A stretch of DNA of 64,000 nt from Epiperipatus broadwayi. Lineage: Eukaryota; Onychophora; Udeonychophora; Euonychophora; Peripatidae. Positions 32,813 through 45,924 of this stretch are shown here, one piece after another. A program made the translations under genes and the position numbers. The stretch spans positions 914,501-978,500 of the forward strand of contig JAQFVV010012667.1 of NCBI GenBank assembly GCA_028023455.1. The letters run 5' to 3'. Position 1 is the first letter of the stretch. The number at the start of each line of letters is the position of its first letter. Under the pieces are notes generated by a model. The model ran no database searches. It was given only the letters and a program-made list of their open reading frames with translations, and was not told where the DNA came from.

Positions 32813-35640
32813 TTAACCATTATCAATCCACTGCAGGATGAAGGTCTCTCCAAGTTCAATCCATCTTTTCCTATTTTTAGCTTCTCTTCTCCATATCATC
32901 CCTGAACACTTTCTTATTTCATCCATCCATCTCACATGTGCTCTCTTTCTGGGTCTTTTACAACCTCTTGTAATCCAGTATAAAAATTTCAATTGTCCAT
33001 CTATTATCATCTCTTTTAACAATATGTTCAGCCCAACTCCACTTCAGTCTTTTAATTTTTTTCAATGAGCTCAGTTATACATGTTTCTTCTCTTACCCAT
33101 ACATTGCATTTTGGATCTTTTCTTGTTAGTCCCAACATGCATCTTTCCATACTTTTTTGAGTGTCTGAAATCTCTGTATTGCTCTTCTATTAAGTGTCCA
33201 AGTTTCAGATCCATAAGTAAGAACCGGCAAAACACATTTATTAAAAACCTTCCTTTTTAAACACATAGGCATAGTTCCTTTTTAGTATTAAGTTATTTCT
33301 ACCAAAAGCACTCCAACTAAGTTTAATTCTATGATTAATTTCATCCATTATATTTCCATCTGTATTAATAATCTAACCAAGGTATTTTAAGTGTTAACTT
33401 CTTCTAACTCATCATAATCAATCTTTATTTTCATATTTTGAAAAAATCTATTAAACATTACTTTAGTCTTTTTAACATTTATCTTTAGTCCTACTTTCAT
33501 CTGATAACTCCTGCAACATTTCCTGTAGCTCTAAAGCATTATTTTCAAAAACATCTACATCATCTGCAAAATTTAAATGATTCAAATAATCTCCATTTAC
33601 TTTCACTTCTTTATCTTCCCATTTTAATCCACAAAATACTTCTTGCAGCACTGCATAAAACATTTTGGAGATATGGAGTCACCCTGTCTTACACCCTTTT
33701 CAATGCTGATTTTCCTACTATCATTATGTAATCTAATTGCTGCTGTTGCATTTTTATAAATGTTCTTCAAAATATGACAATATCCTGGATCTACACCTTG
33801 ATGATTTAATGTTTTTATCACTGAAAAAATGTTTATAGAAACAAATGCCTTTTCATAGTCTACAAATCCTAAGCATAATGGCAACCCATATTCATTTATC
33901 CTTTCTATAATTTCTCTCAATACCTGGATATGATCTACTGTACTAAAACCACCTTTAAATCCAGCTTGTTCTCTTGGTTGGTGGAAATCCAGTGTTTTCT
34001 GTAGACAAGTTGTAATTATTTTAGTAAAAATTTTGTATAGAACTGATAAAATACTGATAGGTCTATAATTTCTAATATCTTCTGTATCACCTTTTTTAAA
34101 TATTAATATTAATACTGCATTCTTCCAATCATCTGGTACATCTTTATCATTTAGACATTTGGTATATAACATTGCTAAAAAAAATTCTATTTCTTCACCT
34201 TCTTCTTTTAATATATCAATTATAACTCCATCATTATCTGGAGCCTTTCCTTTCTTCATAAATTTAATTACGTCTTACTTCCTCATTCAAAATTTTGGGC
34301 AATTTGGAAGATATAATAAGTATAGGAGGCACTTGTACTTTATTGCTATATAATTCTTGATAGAAGTCTTCTACACATTTCATGATGTCATCTCTCTTTT
34401 TAGTAATAATGCCATCTTTTTTTTTATTGCAGATATAAATTTCCTACCAATACCAAAATGCTGTTTTACACTCTTTAGACTTTTATTCACTTCTACAGCT
34501 TTCCTTGCTAATTCACAATTAAACTTTCTTATATCATTTTCAACTCTTTTCCACACCATTTTACAAAATTCGAGATATTCAATCTTTTTTAATGCATCAT
34601 TATTGTATATCTTTATATTCCTTCTTTTCTTCATAAATTGTCTAGTCTCAGTAGAAATTTTATTGTTGAATTGCTGCTTTTTCCTGCCAGCTATCTTTGT
34701 TGCAGTTTTTAAAAGTGTATCACTTATTTTTCTATTAATGTTATTTAAATCTGAATCATGTTCAAAATCTACTAATACTTGAAACCAATTTGTAAGTTCT
34801 AATTTAAATTCATTAGAATGTTTCTGAAAATTAGGAATATCCATTGTAAATATTGTTTTTCTTAACAATTTTTGACTCTAGTTTTGCATTAACATGTATC
34901 TTACATCTTCCTGTGTTAAATGTATTAAGAACATTACAATCTTGAAATATGTATTTTATGATAGTCAAAATAAAATCCAATTCTGCTGTACCTTCATTTG
35001 GATGCTTCCATGTCCATTTCCTTTTAACATTATTTTCAAAAAAAGAATTCATAATATAATGTTTTTCTTTTTCTGCAAACTCCACAAGTCTATGTCCTCT
35101 CTCATTTCTATTGCCATAACGAAAATTACCTACAGCATTTTCATCTTTCATTTGTTTACCAATTCTAGCATTAAAGTCTCCCATAATAATTTTAAAATTT
35201 TGTTTACTCTGATTAAAAGCCTTTTGTACATCCATATAAACATCATCTATAACTTTTATCACTATGAGAACTTGTTGGGGCATAAACCTGAATTATCTGC
35301 ATTTGGTATCTGCTATTAAGTTGTAAAACAAATCTTGCCACTCTGTTTGATACACCATCAAACTCCACAATGTTATTCTTCCATTTTTTATTTACAATGA
35401 ATCCTACTTCACTTGTATTTCCAAGATTTGTGCTTTTATAATAGAGTATATATCCACTTTTTAAATCAATTATTTCTTCACCTTTTCTTCTAACTTCACA
35501 AAGTCCAATAATATCCCATTTAATATAAGACATTTCTTCTTCTAACTCTTGCAATTTTCTTTCACTTGAAAGTGATCTATAATCAGTATTCAGTTTATAA
35601 ACGACAGCAAATTTTAATAGATTGGTTTAAATCTATGCCA
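32813..35640 (-). pseudogene. RTE-type endonuclease-reverse transcriptase (frameshifted)
   Basis: It would encode an apurinic-like endonuclease and RT for target-primed reverse transcription. Conceptual order on the minus strand: N-terminus NTDYRSLSSERKLQELEEEM, IGLCEVRRKGEE (35.5 kb), QVYAPTSSHSD, IIMGDFNARIGK (35.2 kb), then WTWKHPNEGTAELDFIL, the Asp-containing end of the endonuclease. RT blocks follow: KKGKAPDNDG, IFKKGDTEDIRNYRPISIL, DYEKAFVSI (motif A), GVRQGDSISPKCF (motif B) and LNFADDVDVF with the catalytic Asp pair near 33.57 kb. The C-terminal block RGCKRPRKRAHVRWMDEIRK ends at 32813. At least five frame breaks (near 35.26, 34.85, 34.3, 33.64 and 33.1-33.4 kb) make it a pseudogene. 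Confidence 0.88.
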
Positions 35641-35861
35641 ATCTCCAACTCTTCAGCCATCCATACCATTGAAAGTCTTATGATGGAAAGCCCAAATCTC
35701 ATGCTAATGTCAATATTATTGACATGACCATGATTATATCAAGTCATTCTGACCCCTCATGTATAAAACCCTATCCATTGAAATACATAGAGGAGAGATG
35801 GATAGGATGCAGGCTTAATGTATAACATTTGAAAGCAAGACTTTCTTTATATACCTGGAGC

Positions 35862-36300
35862 TTAATTGTAAATATAGGGGATTTTAACATAAGACTTTCG
35901 AACACCCTTCAACTATCCATACTATCTCACACCACTGATACACATGACCACACCCATGTAGGAAATATAAATAATCACCAATATACATATTTTGTGCTGA
36001 GGCAGCACTCATCAGATGGTGGAGATTATCATTTCCCACGTACATATATAATTTGTGCTCAGTTTATATTAAGATAGCAAATCTTCATACTCTACTGAAC
36101 AAGTTTTAAACTACTCCAACCTCCAACTCTTCAGCCATCCATACCATTGAAAATCTCATGATAGATCCAGGCTGATACCAATATAATTGTCATGCCCATG
36201 TTGACCTCAAATCAGTGTGACCACTCATGTATAGGACCTCATTTATTTAAATATATACAGGAGGAATGGGCAGGATTGATACCTGTACCGTAAAGTATAA
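35862..36300 (-). mobile_element. RTE-derived non-autonomous hammerhead element
   Basis: The full-length ~430-bp form. On the minus strand the 5' half matches the RTE 5' end (for example cctccaactcttcagccatc at about 36119 and about 35644), then the hammerhead, then the RTE 3' tail. It has no coding capacity. It lies directly upstream of the RTE in the same orientation and head to head with the plus-strand copy at 36301. Confidence 0.72.
35973..36027 (-). ncRNA. Hammerhead ribozyme, near-intact (RTE/SINE-like family)
   Basis: On the minus strand: outer stem I AATCT, CCAT, intact core CTGATGA, stem II GTGCT-GCCTC-AGCAC (5 bp), AAA in place of GAA, stem III on ATATGTAT, cleavage A, TTGG, outer TGATT. 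Only G12 is lost. Confidence 0.6.
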
Positions 36301-36540
36301 AGATTTGCTAACATAATATAATATGAGCACTGATTATATATGTGTATGGGAGATGATAATGTGGTAGTACTAATGAGTGCCAGTTAGGCACAAAATATGT
36401 ATACTGGTGATTATTTATCTTTTGTACATCTATGTTGTCTTGTTTATAAATGGTATAAGATAGTGTGGATAGTTGAAGGGTGCTTGAAAGTCTGTGTTCA
36501 AACTCCCTACATTTACAATTAAGCTTCAGATATATGAAGA
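36301..36540 (+). mobile_element. RTE-derived hammerhead element, plus-strand 3' part
   Basis: Homologous to the reverse complement of about 35862-36075: the ribozyme, then gtgattatttatcttttgta and the 3' tail ending in 'gtctgtgttcaaactccc'. It lacks the 5' half and joins the neighbouring minus-strand copy at their inner ends. Confidence 0.65.
36364..36412 (+). ncRNA. Hammerhead relic (RTE/SINE-like family)
   Basis: Core CTAATGA, stem II GTGCC-AGTTA-GGCAC, AAA in place of GAA, stem III ATATGTAT, CTGG. Stem II is fully paired although its sequence differs from the 8.7-kb copy (GTGCT/AGCAC), a compensated change. The core is broken in two places. Confidence 0.45.
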
Positions 36541-36544
36541 ATGT

Positions 36545-39500
36545 TTGTGTTTCAAATTAAAAATATGAACAAAATTTATACTAAATGAAATTACCTTTAT
36601 CGTTTTTTTTCTTAATGACCAAGCTTATATTTATATTATTGGTTTCATTTTCTAAGTAGACCAGTTTCTACATCTATAAGTCTAACATATATAATATTAT
36701 AATACAATACATGTTAAAATAATAATAAAATATCATTACATAAAGTTTCTTCCCATTTCTTTTTGTGAAACAGAGAGATAACAAAATTTTAATACAAAAT
36801 TTGAAATCTGCCACATTATTTAACTTATGTAACATTCTTTACCATTTTAAAATTACCCTATTTATTTCTTATCATCTCATTTCTTCCTTTGTCAATATTG
36901 CAAATATTTATCTTCGTTCTTTATATACAATAAGTAGATTACCTGAAGATATTAGCAGTTATTTTCGAATTTTTAAAAGGGAATAATCAGAAAATTTATT
37001 CTATATAGATATAATTATGGCTTTTTGTTTACAGAAATTGTAAGAACTCCTTCCGACATTTATTTACTGGTCTTCTATGTCATGAATATACTTTATGCTT
37101 ATTCATTAATTTAATAAGTAATCCTGATACATTGTTGGATTCTTAAATGATTGCAGTCTCTTCTATTAACTTTTAACACTTTGAAATATAGGAAATTAAA
37201 AAGTTGAAGATGAACATTGCTTCCTATTATATAAATTTCTTATATTTTATGGCATGGTGGAAATATTTAATAAATAGTATATTATAAATTTGATAATTAC
37301 AATGTGGTTAACATGGTAACTGACACGCTGGAGATCAAGTTAAGATTTAATTTACAGTTGATTAAATACTATAGTTTAATTTAATGAATGTGTTAATTCC
37401 ACTTGTCAAGAAAAGTTCTATAATAATGAATCTGGTTTTATCTCAACATAAGTTTAAGGTAATGAAAAGAAATTTTAATGTTAAGAGTTTTAATAAAAAT
37501 ACTTTAATGACTAGTATTTTTAGTATTTTATTTGTATTTGTTAAATCAAGCAGGTATAAATTGTTGTTTCTAATAAACTGAATGCAACAAAAAAAAAATT
37601 AACTACTTTCTCCATGTATTTTGCAGTTTTTATAATGTAATGGAAATTATTGGTATTCATATTTAACTTTAAATAACATTTCACCTTAGTAAAATGTCAG
37701 AAATGTTTTATAATTTTTTTTAGCAATAAAAAAATGCCTACCTTTTATCATAGTTTGCTTCTTTTAAATTTATTTCTAAATTGCAAGTGCAAAATAGTTT
37801 TCTGCTTTCTTTTTCTCTTATTCCAAATTTACTGTAACTGTATTAATAATGCATTTCGTAAGCACTATAATTAAAATATTTATATTATAAATGTTGAAAT
37901 TTGAAGCTTATGAACTTCTGAGCTAACTTAAACTTGAATTATTTTTTCAGAGGATTTTTTTTGGTATGTCTAGTAGTTTTACAGTCAACCATTTAGTCAT
38001 GGTCTATCCTCATGTGTGCACATCAAATAGAATTTCTACTTCATTAGTTACAAGTTATGAGTAACAAATAATTTGTATTTATATGCTAGAAAATAGTTAG
38101 AGAAAAATATAACTCTACTGAGCTTTAGTTAATTCAATTCAATTTTCCCCAATTCAATTCCATTTCAATTTAATTCAAATTTAATTCTCCTCCATTCCCT
38201 TATTAAATCGGTACAGGCCTATTTATTAACTTTTGCCAAGTGGCTGATTGTAGACATAATAAACCAATTAAATTGTTGTGTGTGAATACATTTACATAAA
38301 CTTTATTAACTCTATCTGTAAATACAAATGACAATTAATTAAGTTGTTCAACATTGTTTAGATTGCAATGAAATATGCTTAATAATTAATTGTAATGTTT
38401 AATTTAAAATAATAATAATTTAAAGTCTGCTGATGATCATTTTTACCAATAAAATATTAAATATTTCTATAATTTAATTTAATAATAATAATAATAAATT
38501 ATATTAACACCATTGAAATTAATTCATCTGACAGACTGTATGTAAAAATCTCACACACAATCTGGCAGAGGGCTAACATAATCTTAAATAGCTCAATTCT
38601 TTATCATTCTCATAAAATTTATTTATGAAATTAATCTATTTTATTATATAATCTAACAGTCATGAGACCACATCACTGATATTATACATAGATTTAACAT
38701 TTAATAATTATTATTAATTAAAATTTAAAACTTTAGATAATTGACTATTTAAATAGAATTTGAAAAACATAGAGCCCAATCATAAGGTTACAATATATAT
38801 ATGTGTGTGTGTGTGTGTGTGTAAATTCTGGATTGTAATTACTTTAGTTTCTGATATTTTATAATATTTTTTCAACTTGATATATTGAATAAAATCTGTC
38901 TATAATAGTTTCTTTCAGACGAGGTTTTCTAAGATTTTGAGATATGATAACAATGGTATAATAGCAAAAAAGTAGTGCACAAATTCTGACCAACAATATA
39001 CTATATTGATTTTCTAAAAAAAAAAAGCTATGATGAAGATATTTGTTGCCTATAAATGTTTATTTCTATTTTTTGACATTCTAAAAGACTAATGTCATAA
39101 TTTTCCTATCTGTTTTGAAGACATATATGATTTCAAAATTGTTACTTCCATATTAAAGAAACCAGAAAAAATATTTTCATTAAAAAAAATCAATTAAAGG
39201 GATTGAGCAATTAAAAGATAGCTTTTTCAAATCTATTTCTGTCTTAGTTTAGGTTACAGCATGAAAAGAATAATTTAGCACACTTCCATTTTAGCCTAAA
39301 GAAATGATAAGTGATATCTTATAGCCTAAAACCTTATCAGTCTGATATTACTTTTTATGATACTCTTTTTATCAGCAATTTTTATATATTTTTTTTTTTT
39401 TTCTTTTCTTTTTTCTTTTAAGGAATCTGGTGAAAATTTTGATATTATGTGAATGAAATATTCAGAGTTAAAAAGGGTTTACATAAAAATATTGTATACA

Positions 39501-40490
39501 ATTATTGTTATTCGCATATTTTAAATATAAAATAATACTAACACAGTACATACCGATTTAAAAAAATCTTATGGGAGTGGATCGTTTTTTTAAATATATT
39601 AAAATGAAAATGTTATGTTTTTTCTAATGTCAAAGCGATTCATCTTCCATTTTTATGGCTAATTAGTAAGTTCTAATGACACCTCCATGATTTTGAACAA
39701 AGAAAATTGTTTGTAGCTTTATCTTTACAAAATTCGATGGCAAATTGAATGGGAAATTGCTTTTTCTCTCTTAGATATAAAAAAAAGAAAAACACATTTT
39801 AGTATCAAAAAAGTAGAGAAAATGAATTGTATTTTTTTTGATTTTTTAACTTTTTTTTTTTTAGACAAAAGAGAGAGAATATATAACAATTTAGAAAACA
39901 TTTTCAATAATAAGTTAGAAGCAGAGTTATTTTTCTGTACTCACATTGATCTGATAATTAAAAAGGGCAGTATTTACCACAAATTTAGCTATTTAAAGAC
40001 TATTTTACTTTTAACTTATATATTCGTAGTAAATTTAATGTCCACTATTTAATTGAAATCGATATCTATTAACCCATTGTTTTATAATTTATTTCAGGAG
40101 CGTTGATAATGTCAATATTTATAATATTCATATTTTGATTAAAATAGTAAGGCAAAGCCTGTTCCGATTTCTGTAAAAAATAATTTTTGTTAAACTACAA
40201 TATATTCTTTCATTTATATATGTGTATATAATAGATAGATATACCTTCTTAATGTTATTAATATAAATGCACTATTCTGTTTATCAGATTATCTATCAAA
40301 TGTTAAGTGATAATTTATATTTGCTTTTTTAATTTATATAGAGATGGTAAGTAATTTTATTCAGGAAGCAGATATAAATGGTTATTTTATATATATTTTG
40401 GCAATCTAATAAAGAACTTAGTGCATTAATATTAACAGCTTTTGAAAAAAGTATCGATCCATTGTGTATATATAGTTTGAAACATTTTTA
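36545..40490. other. Gene-less AT-rich stretch
   Basis: No recognised gene. A plus-strand frame at 37384-37581 has a weak resemblance to PLE-2 palm sequence (VNVLIPLVKKSS) but no catalytic motif. An (AC)n-type tract lies at about 38803-38821. Confidence 0.5.
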
Positions 40491-40497
40491 TTAGTTC

Positions 40498-40579
40498 TAT
40501 GTAACTGAACAGAAAAGAATTGATGTTTCCAATCAGTTATCTCCTTGAAAGTTTCTGTAATTTTCTGTTCAGTTACATA
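40498..40579. repeat. Perfect 19-bp inverted repeat, 44-nt spacer
   Basis: tatgtaactgaacagaaaa (40498-40516) and its exact complement at 40561-40579. It could form an ~82-nt stem-loop. No coding overlap with any recognised gene. It may be a small foldback remnant; a precursor hairpin for a small RNA is possible but unsupported. Confidence 0.85.
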
Positions 40580-40584
40580 TAATT

Positions 40585-42170
40585 TTGAGTTAATTATTAT
40601 ATAAAAAATTATATATATATATTTTGTGCCGGTCAGAATTGTATGTTCATTTAACAAAGTGTAGAATCTAAGCAAAAGTACCCTAAATCCACTCATGCCC
40701 GAGATACACAGATCAGGAGCAATCATGAATTCTGCCCTATTTGCTCTTCTTTAAAACTATAACATTATAAACAACACTTCTGATGATAACATGAAATTTT
40801 ATTCATTCTGGTCCCAGAGACACGTAATTAATGTAAATAAATAATATCAAATCTTGGCTCAATCAAAATCTTATGTGAAGAGACAATTTATAAATTTTAA
40901 ATGAATTGCACACAGCTAGCATTGCAAGAGAAACATGAATTATAAAATAGTATCCATCCAGAATGAGCAAGAACAGAATAACCCAGAGATAAATATCTAT
41001 TTGAAGTAATTAATCAGTTATAACTTCTAAATATTATTAACACTATTATAAATATTTAATGGAATTCAATGAGTGAGAGTCAGTAAGACACAACGCATGA
41101 GTAATTATTAAAACATAATAATTTAATAAATATAAACAATTTAATTTACATTAGAAAACATAGCACAGATTTAATGCGATTATTACTTTGCATATAAGCA
41201 ACTGATTTAGTATGCTAATGAGTTATAGTATAATAATAAATTAATGTTATCAATGTTGTGATCATTACTTTAAGTAATGATAAGGACGTTTACAAATTCA
41301 TCTCTAAAGAGAGGTTTACTCTTGATATGATAGTTAATAATGTAACGGTCAGAAAACGTGTGACTCATAAACATAGTGCAGAATTCGACCACCATACAGA
41401 ACAGCAGCACCATCGAGTAGCGAAGCCACCTGTGGTACTGAGTTTGAATATAGTTTATCGGTTCCACAATACAATCCATGAAACAATGCATCTGATGCGA
41501 CATTAGTAAATATTTCCTTAGGCACGGTGGTCAGGGATATGCAAGAGACTCATGATTTTATTCTTGAGTTAGCCAATAACCAAACTAATATTAATTAAAC
41601 ATTCATATTTACATAATCGAGAAAATATTATATAGAATGGGTATTGAATAAATGAAACGTAACTGCAGACGTATAGTTTAAAATTATTTATTAATACATT
41701 TTAATAAAACAATCTAATAATATTTTATGGACTAACAGCTTCAGTAGCGGGATTTGTGACATGATTATATTTTAAAGAATACATTTATTTATTTAGACAT
41801 TATTTTATATTGAGGATTTCAGTTGCGGTATTTCCGATACTGTAATGTTTACAAAAAGAATACATTTATTTGAAGGCATAATCTAGCTACCTAAAATTCT
41901 CGAGTGAGTATTTCTAATGCATGCCTGAAGGGATTTATACCTTTGCAATGCAAGAGTCTAAAGTATGGGTTATAAGAGTAATGGCAGACATATTTATTTA
42001 ATTAAAATATTTATTTATAACTAAGGGCAAACATTTATTTGAGAGTGAATTATGCAGATAATGCAGAGGCGGAGTGATATGGTTAGAATAATAAAACTAA
42101 GTAAAGGAACATGTGGTACGCTTTAGAAAGGCGATATGGAATGGCAGTATATCGAAACTGCAATGCCGTG
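40585..42170. other. Gene-less stretch of higher sequence complexity
   Basis: Fewer microsatellites than elsewhere. A plus frame of 82 codons at 41258-41506 (SAEFDHHTEQQHHRVAKPPV) has no recognised domain. A perfect small palindrome lies at about 41266-41281 (cattactttaagtaatg). Confidence 0.4.
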
Positions 42171-42173
42171 AAT

Positions 42174-42715
42174 GAGTTTATAAGAATGTCGAGCTGGTCT
42201 CTGCCATCGGCCCGACGAAGTAAGGTGTCACATAAGCATAACCAGGGACAAGCGGTCCATGTCGCAGTTTGCTGGCTGGCTGCATGACATTGTCAAATCC
42301 TACGGGAGCACCCATTATGCCCGCTTGTGTAGGATGACTGGGGTTAATTTCAACCCTGAAGAATCCGGAAATTTCACGGCAGAATGGGTCATCGCATCTC
42401 TAAAATGTAACACATGTATATTGTATAAACGATTATGATGAGATTTAAATAGATTTCTGACTCGGCCCTACATTATCAACATTTACTAAAGAACGTTGGT
42501 GACTCTCAAAGAAATGTAATTTTCTGCAATTATTCATGATGATTTAATAAATACAAAACCTATATAAATTGGGAATTATTATAACTAATACATCAGCCAT
42601 TTGCGAAGTAGTAGACCCTGCATTACAATAAGTGGTGCACTGAATGTGAAGTTAGTTATGGTTTATAAGAATGGTGGGCTGGTCTCTGCCTCGGCCCGAC
42701 AAAGTACATATTAAT
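42174..42715. repeat. Pair of GC-rich hairpin repeats 485 bp apart
   Basis: tttataagaatg followed by 'agctggtctctgcc-tcggcccgac-aagta' occurs at 42177-42226 and again at 42662-42711. In the second copy GGGC-t-GG-tctctg-CC-tcg-GCCC folds into a hairpin. In the first copy GTCG..CGAC closes the same loop. Downstream of each, a 'tgtgac/tgtcac' motif appears. Function unknown; probably part of a decayed tandem or dispersed repeat. Confidence 0.6.
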
Positions 42716-45700
42716 GAAAATGTGACACGCATTCACTGTTTCAAACAATCATAGATTTAAACTTTGAAAATAGAGACAATTATGAGCATGCAATAATTAG
42801 ATAATAAATATAGATAAAATGTAGATTTTAAAAATACACACCCAAGATAGAATGAGGTAAGCTAGATTAGTAGAGAAATTTACACATTAAATTAATTATT
42901 CAATTTTAGTTATACAAATGATAGTTTTTACATTTTACAATTTAGATAAGTAATATGAAGAAGAGATATAGCATATTATTAGAGTACTCTAGAGTTTGAA
43001 CACAGACAGGTACCTGTTTTATAAGAAGTTTTCTGATTCCATTAGTTTAGCAGCAAAAAGTTCACGAGTGGCAATTCTTTCTTGTATTTAGATATTTCAT
43101 TTAATTTTAGCAGCAGCAGTTTTTTCATTTATTTCAGGCAGCAGATCTTCATGGTGAATTTATGATGGGCAATGGAAAGTTCGGCATCCGATAGGCCATC
43201 TCCTGATGGAGAATAATCTAGGTGCTTTACTGGGTCATACCTTGGCAGGAACAAATTATTTTATATTTTTGGAGACTCTCAGTGATCGAGAGCAAAGCTA
43301 AAGTTTAAGTGAATGTCTCCAGCAAGTCTAAGATGGCCTCTTTTCTTATCTTGATCTCTCACATTTTTGTTAAGATATTTTTAGGTTTTACTTAATCTGC
43401 CCTGAGGATAATCAATGCATTTTGTTGGTTTTTAATTAAAGAAAGCTGCCATTCTATTGTTTACAGTTTACATTTACTAATTACATTTTGGGGAATTTTT
43501 CTTTAATTAATCTATTATCTATCACTGACTGATGCTTTTAAATTTCAAAAACAAAAAGGGAACATAAGATTATTTTAACTTTTAATTAAATATTACATCA
43601 GATTTTTTTAGAATTATTATTAAACGAAATTTAAACAAAGCAATAAATACGAACTTTATAATCCAAAATAAATGATTAAAATTATACAAAATTATATAAC
43701 TAAAAGAAATCTAAATGATATTATTTTATCCCCATTTATTGCCTTTAATTTGAGATCGAAATGTGTGCGTATTTATGCTGAATTCTACATATATTTATAC
43801 ATTTTTAATATTGCTACACACACAATTCGATACCAAAAAGTTTAAATTTGGGCGGGATAGACCGGTCAGTGAGAGACGACAGAAAAAGGTGAAACTTAAG
43901 ATTCGAATACGAATCTTACTGTTTCAATAATTTATTGTTTATGAGCATATTTGGGCCTGTACAAATGAGGAATGGATTAGCCTAAATTAGCTTTACTGTG
44001 ACAATCCTAAAATATTCGACTAATTATAAAATGAGTGGTTTACAAACATCACTGCTCCACGTCTTATAAATAATATGAGAACTACCCATAAAAGAACTCG
44101 CAGTGCTAACTATAATGATAGCATTTAAAATGGAGAAGATGTCCATCTTTGGACTGAAAAACTTTATCACATATATGATTCCTCTTGTATTTATCACAAG
44201 GCAGTGAGTGGTAAGGATTCCATGGTACACCCTCTGACGTGTCACATGTATAGCCTTATCCTGAGATTGGTTCTACCAAACCTCATTCCTAGATGAGTTA
44301 CGTGAAGAAAATCCGGAGTTCAGATGATAAGTATGATAAAGCAAAATATAAGTACTTTAAAATGCGATCATAAGTAAGCAATGCAAATATGACTTAAGTC
44401 TTAAATGACTAATGAAATAATTTAAACTTAAATAAAGCAATAATATCATGCGCAATGCCATGATAAAATAATAACCCACTCAGCATCGTACTTATAACTT
44501 CAATAAATTTAGGATGTTGAATATAGAAGAGGGAAAATATTATTTCCTATTTAACAAGTCCAAGTATTTTAAATGACAATATATTATAAGCAATTTAACT
44601 CTTAATGGCGTATAAGTAATAAATAGTTATTAAAATATATTAATAATCAAATTTATTAAAAGAACATAAATTGCATTTAAATATCGATAGTGATATGATT
44701 TTTAAACAATCCGCCATTAAGCATAATTTCAAAATATTTAACCGAGCGAACAGCGTTCAATAAGAAATTTTATGTTTAACTATTTAAATATTTCAAAATA
44801 TTGGAATGATGATTGAAATAATATAAGTTCGCTAGATTAAAACATTAGCACACTAAAACTAATTTAATAAGATATATATTTAAAATAAGTTTTGCCGCAT
44901 TAAATAAAATAATTAGAGTGTGAAACTTAAAAAAGGCTAATAATAAATTTACAGTACATAATTCTGTGCTTAGCATTTCAAAGAACAAGTTTAAAAACTT
45001 AAGAGAGAAAATCACAAATTTAACGATAATTAAGTTTATAATCAGTTATAAAATAAATAAAGATTACATTCTGATTACAATTAAGATTTAGGAAAGAAAT
45101 GAAGTGAGGAGAATTAAGAGTTCATTCTTCGGCAAAACGGATTACCTTTAGAAATTATGGTGGCCATTTATAATAACGTATACGAAGTTTAGCAAGGCAC
45201 AATATTAATAAAATAATGGTAGGCATCTTCTATAATATTCTTTACAATTAAACATAACAGTTCTCAAGTAGCGACGGCATAGCAGGGAGGAAGAACAAAG
45301 GCGATTTAAGATCAGGGAGGCAAATTCCTTTTACTCACAGTCCATTTTGTTTCCACTCTCTACACAAATACCAGAGAGAAAAGTGATTTGAACTCCTTCC
45401 GTGCGTTCCTAGAACTTCTGCTCCTCCTATACTTGAAATTTAGCAATATTGGAAGATGTAAACAATACATTCCAGAAAGCATTATTTAAACGTATTTTTT
45501 AAATTGCAAATAACTTTAAAATATGATTTTTGGTTTGACTTGAAATAGTTAAAATGAGAATGACCTTTTTTGAATTGTAATAATACTTTTTAGAATTTTC
45601 TGACATTTGCTTTAGCTCTACATTAATTGTATTTATTTTTATATCTGTAATACATATACGCACATACACAGTTATCTAAGTGAAGGGAATTTACAAGCTT

Positions 45701-45905
45701 GAAAATAAAATATACTTAAGCTAAAATAATAATTTAACTGGTTACACATAACCATTTCTTAAATAAACAGGGTGGAAGTTATACGTGTATATGTGTGTGC
45801 GTAACATTCCTAGATGACCAAATAAACATATAAACTGGTTCAAACCCTACTTTGAAGATATGTAATGTCATCAGGCAGTGAAGTTAAATATGTACTACAG
45901 ATTTA
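42716..45905. other. Gene-less stretch
   Basis: No domain, RNA gene or strong repeat is recognised. A few small hairpins are visible (for example near 43195-43212). Confidence 0.4.
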
Positions 45906-45924
45906 CCACTTCAATATATATATA

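Larger units (their letters stand above)
32640..35835 (-). mobile_element. RTE-type LINE, near full length, with 3' hammerhead
   Basis: A minus-strand non-LTR retrotransposon. About 200 bp of 5' untranslated sequence (35625-35835) matches the 5' half of the non-autonomous elements at 36070-36300, 55860-56090 and 56395-56600. The endonuclease-RT coding region follows. After the stop codon comes a hammerhead motif and a ~115-bp 3' tail (32640-32757) ending in a B-box-like gtgttcaaatc, which is shared with the same non-autonomous elements. Those elements therefore look like internal deletions of this LINE. Frameshifts make this copy inactive. Confidence 0.8.

Noticed and set aside
34159-35319. 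Plus-strand frames of 64-141 codons
   Set aside because: Antisense shadows of the minus-strand RTE coding region, rich in Phe, Ile and Ser as expected from such antisense.
37384-37581. Weak similarity to PLE-2 palm (VLIPLVKKSS)
   Set aside because: No catalytic motif before or after it; similarity limited to a low-complexity stretch.
38425-40800. CTGATGA at 38429 and 40785
   Set aside because: Neither has complementary stem II arms or a paired stem I.
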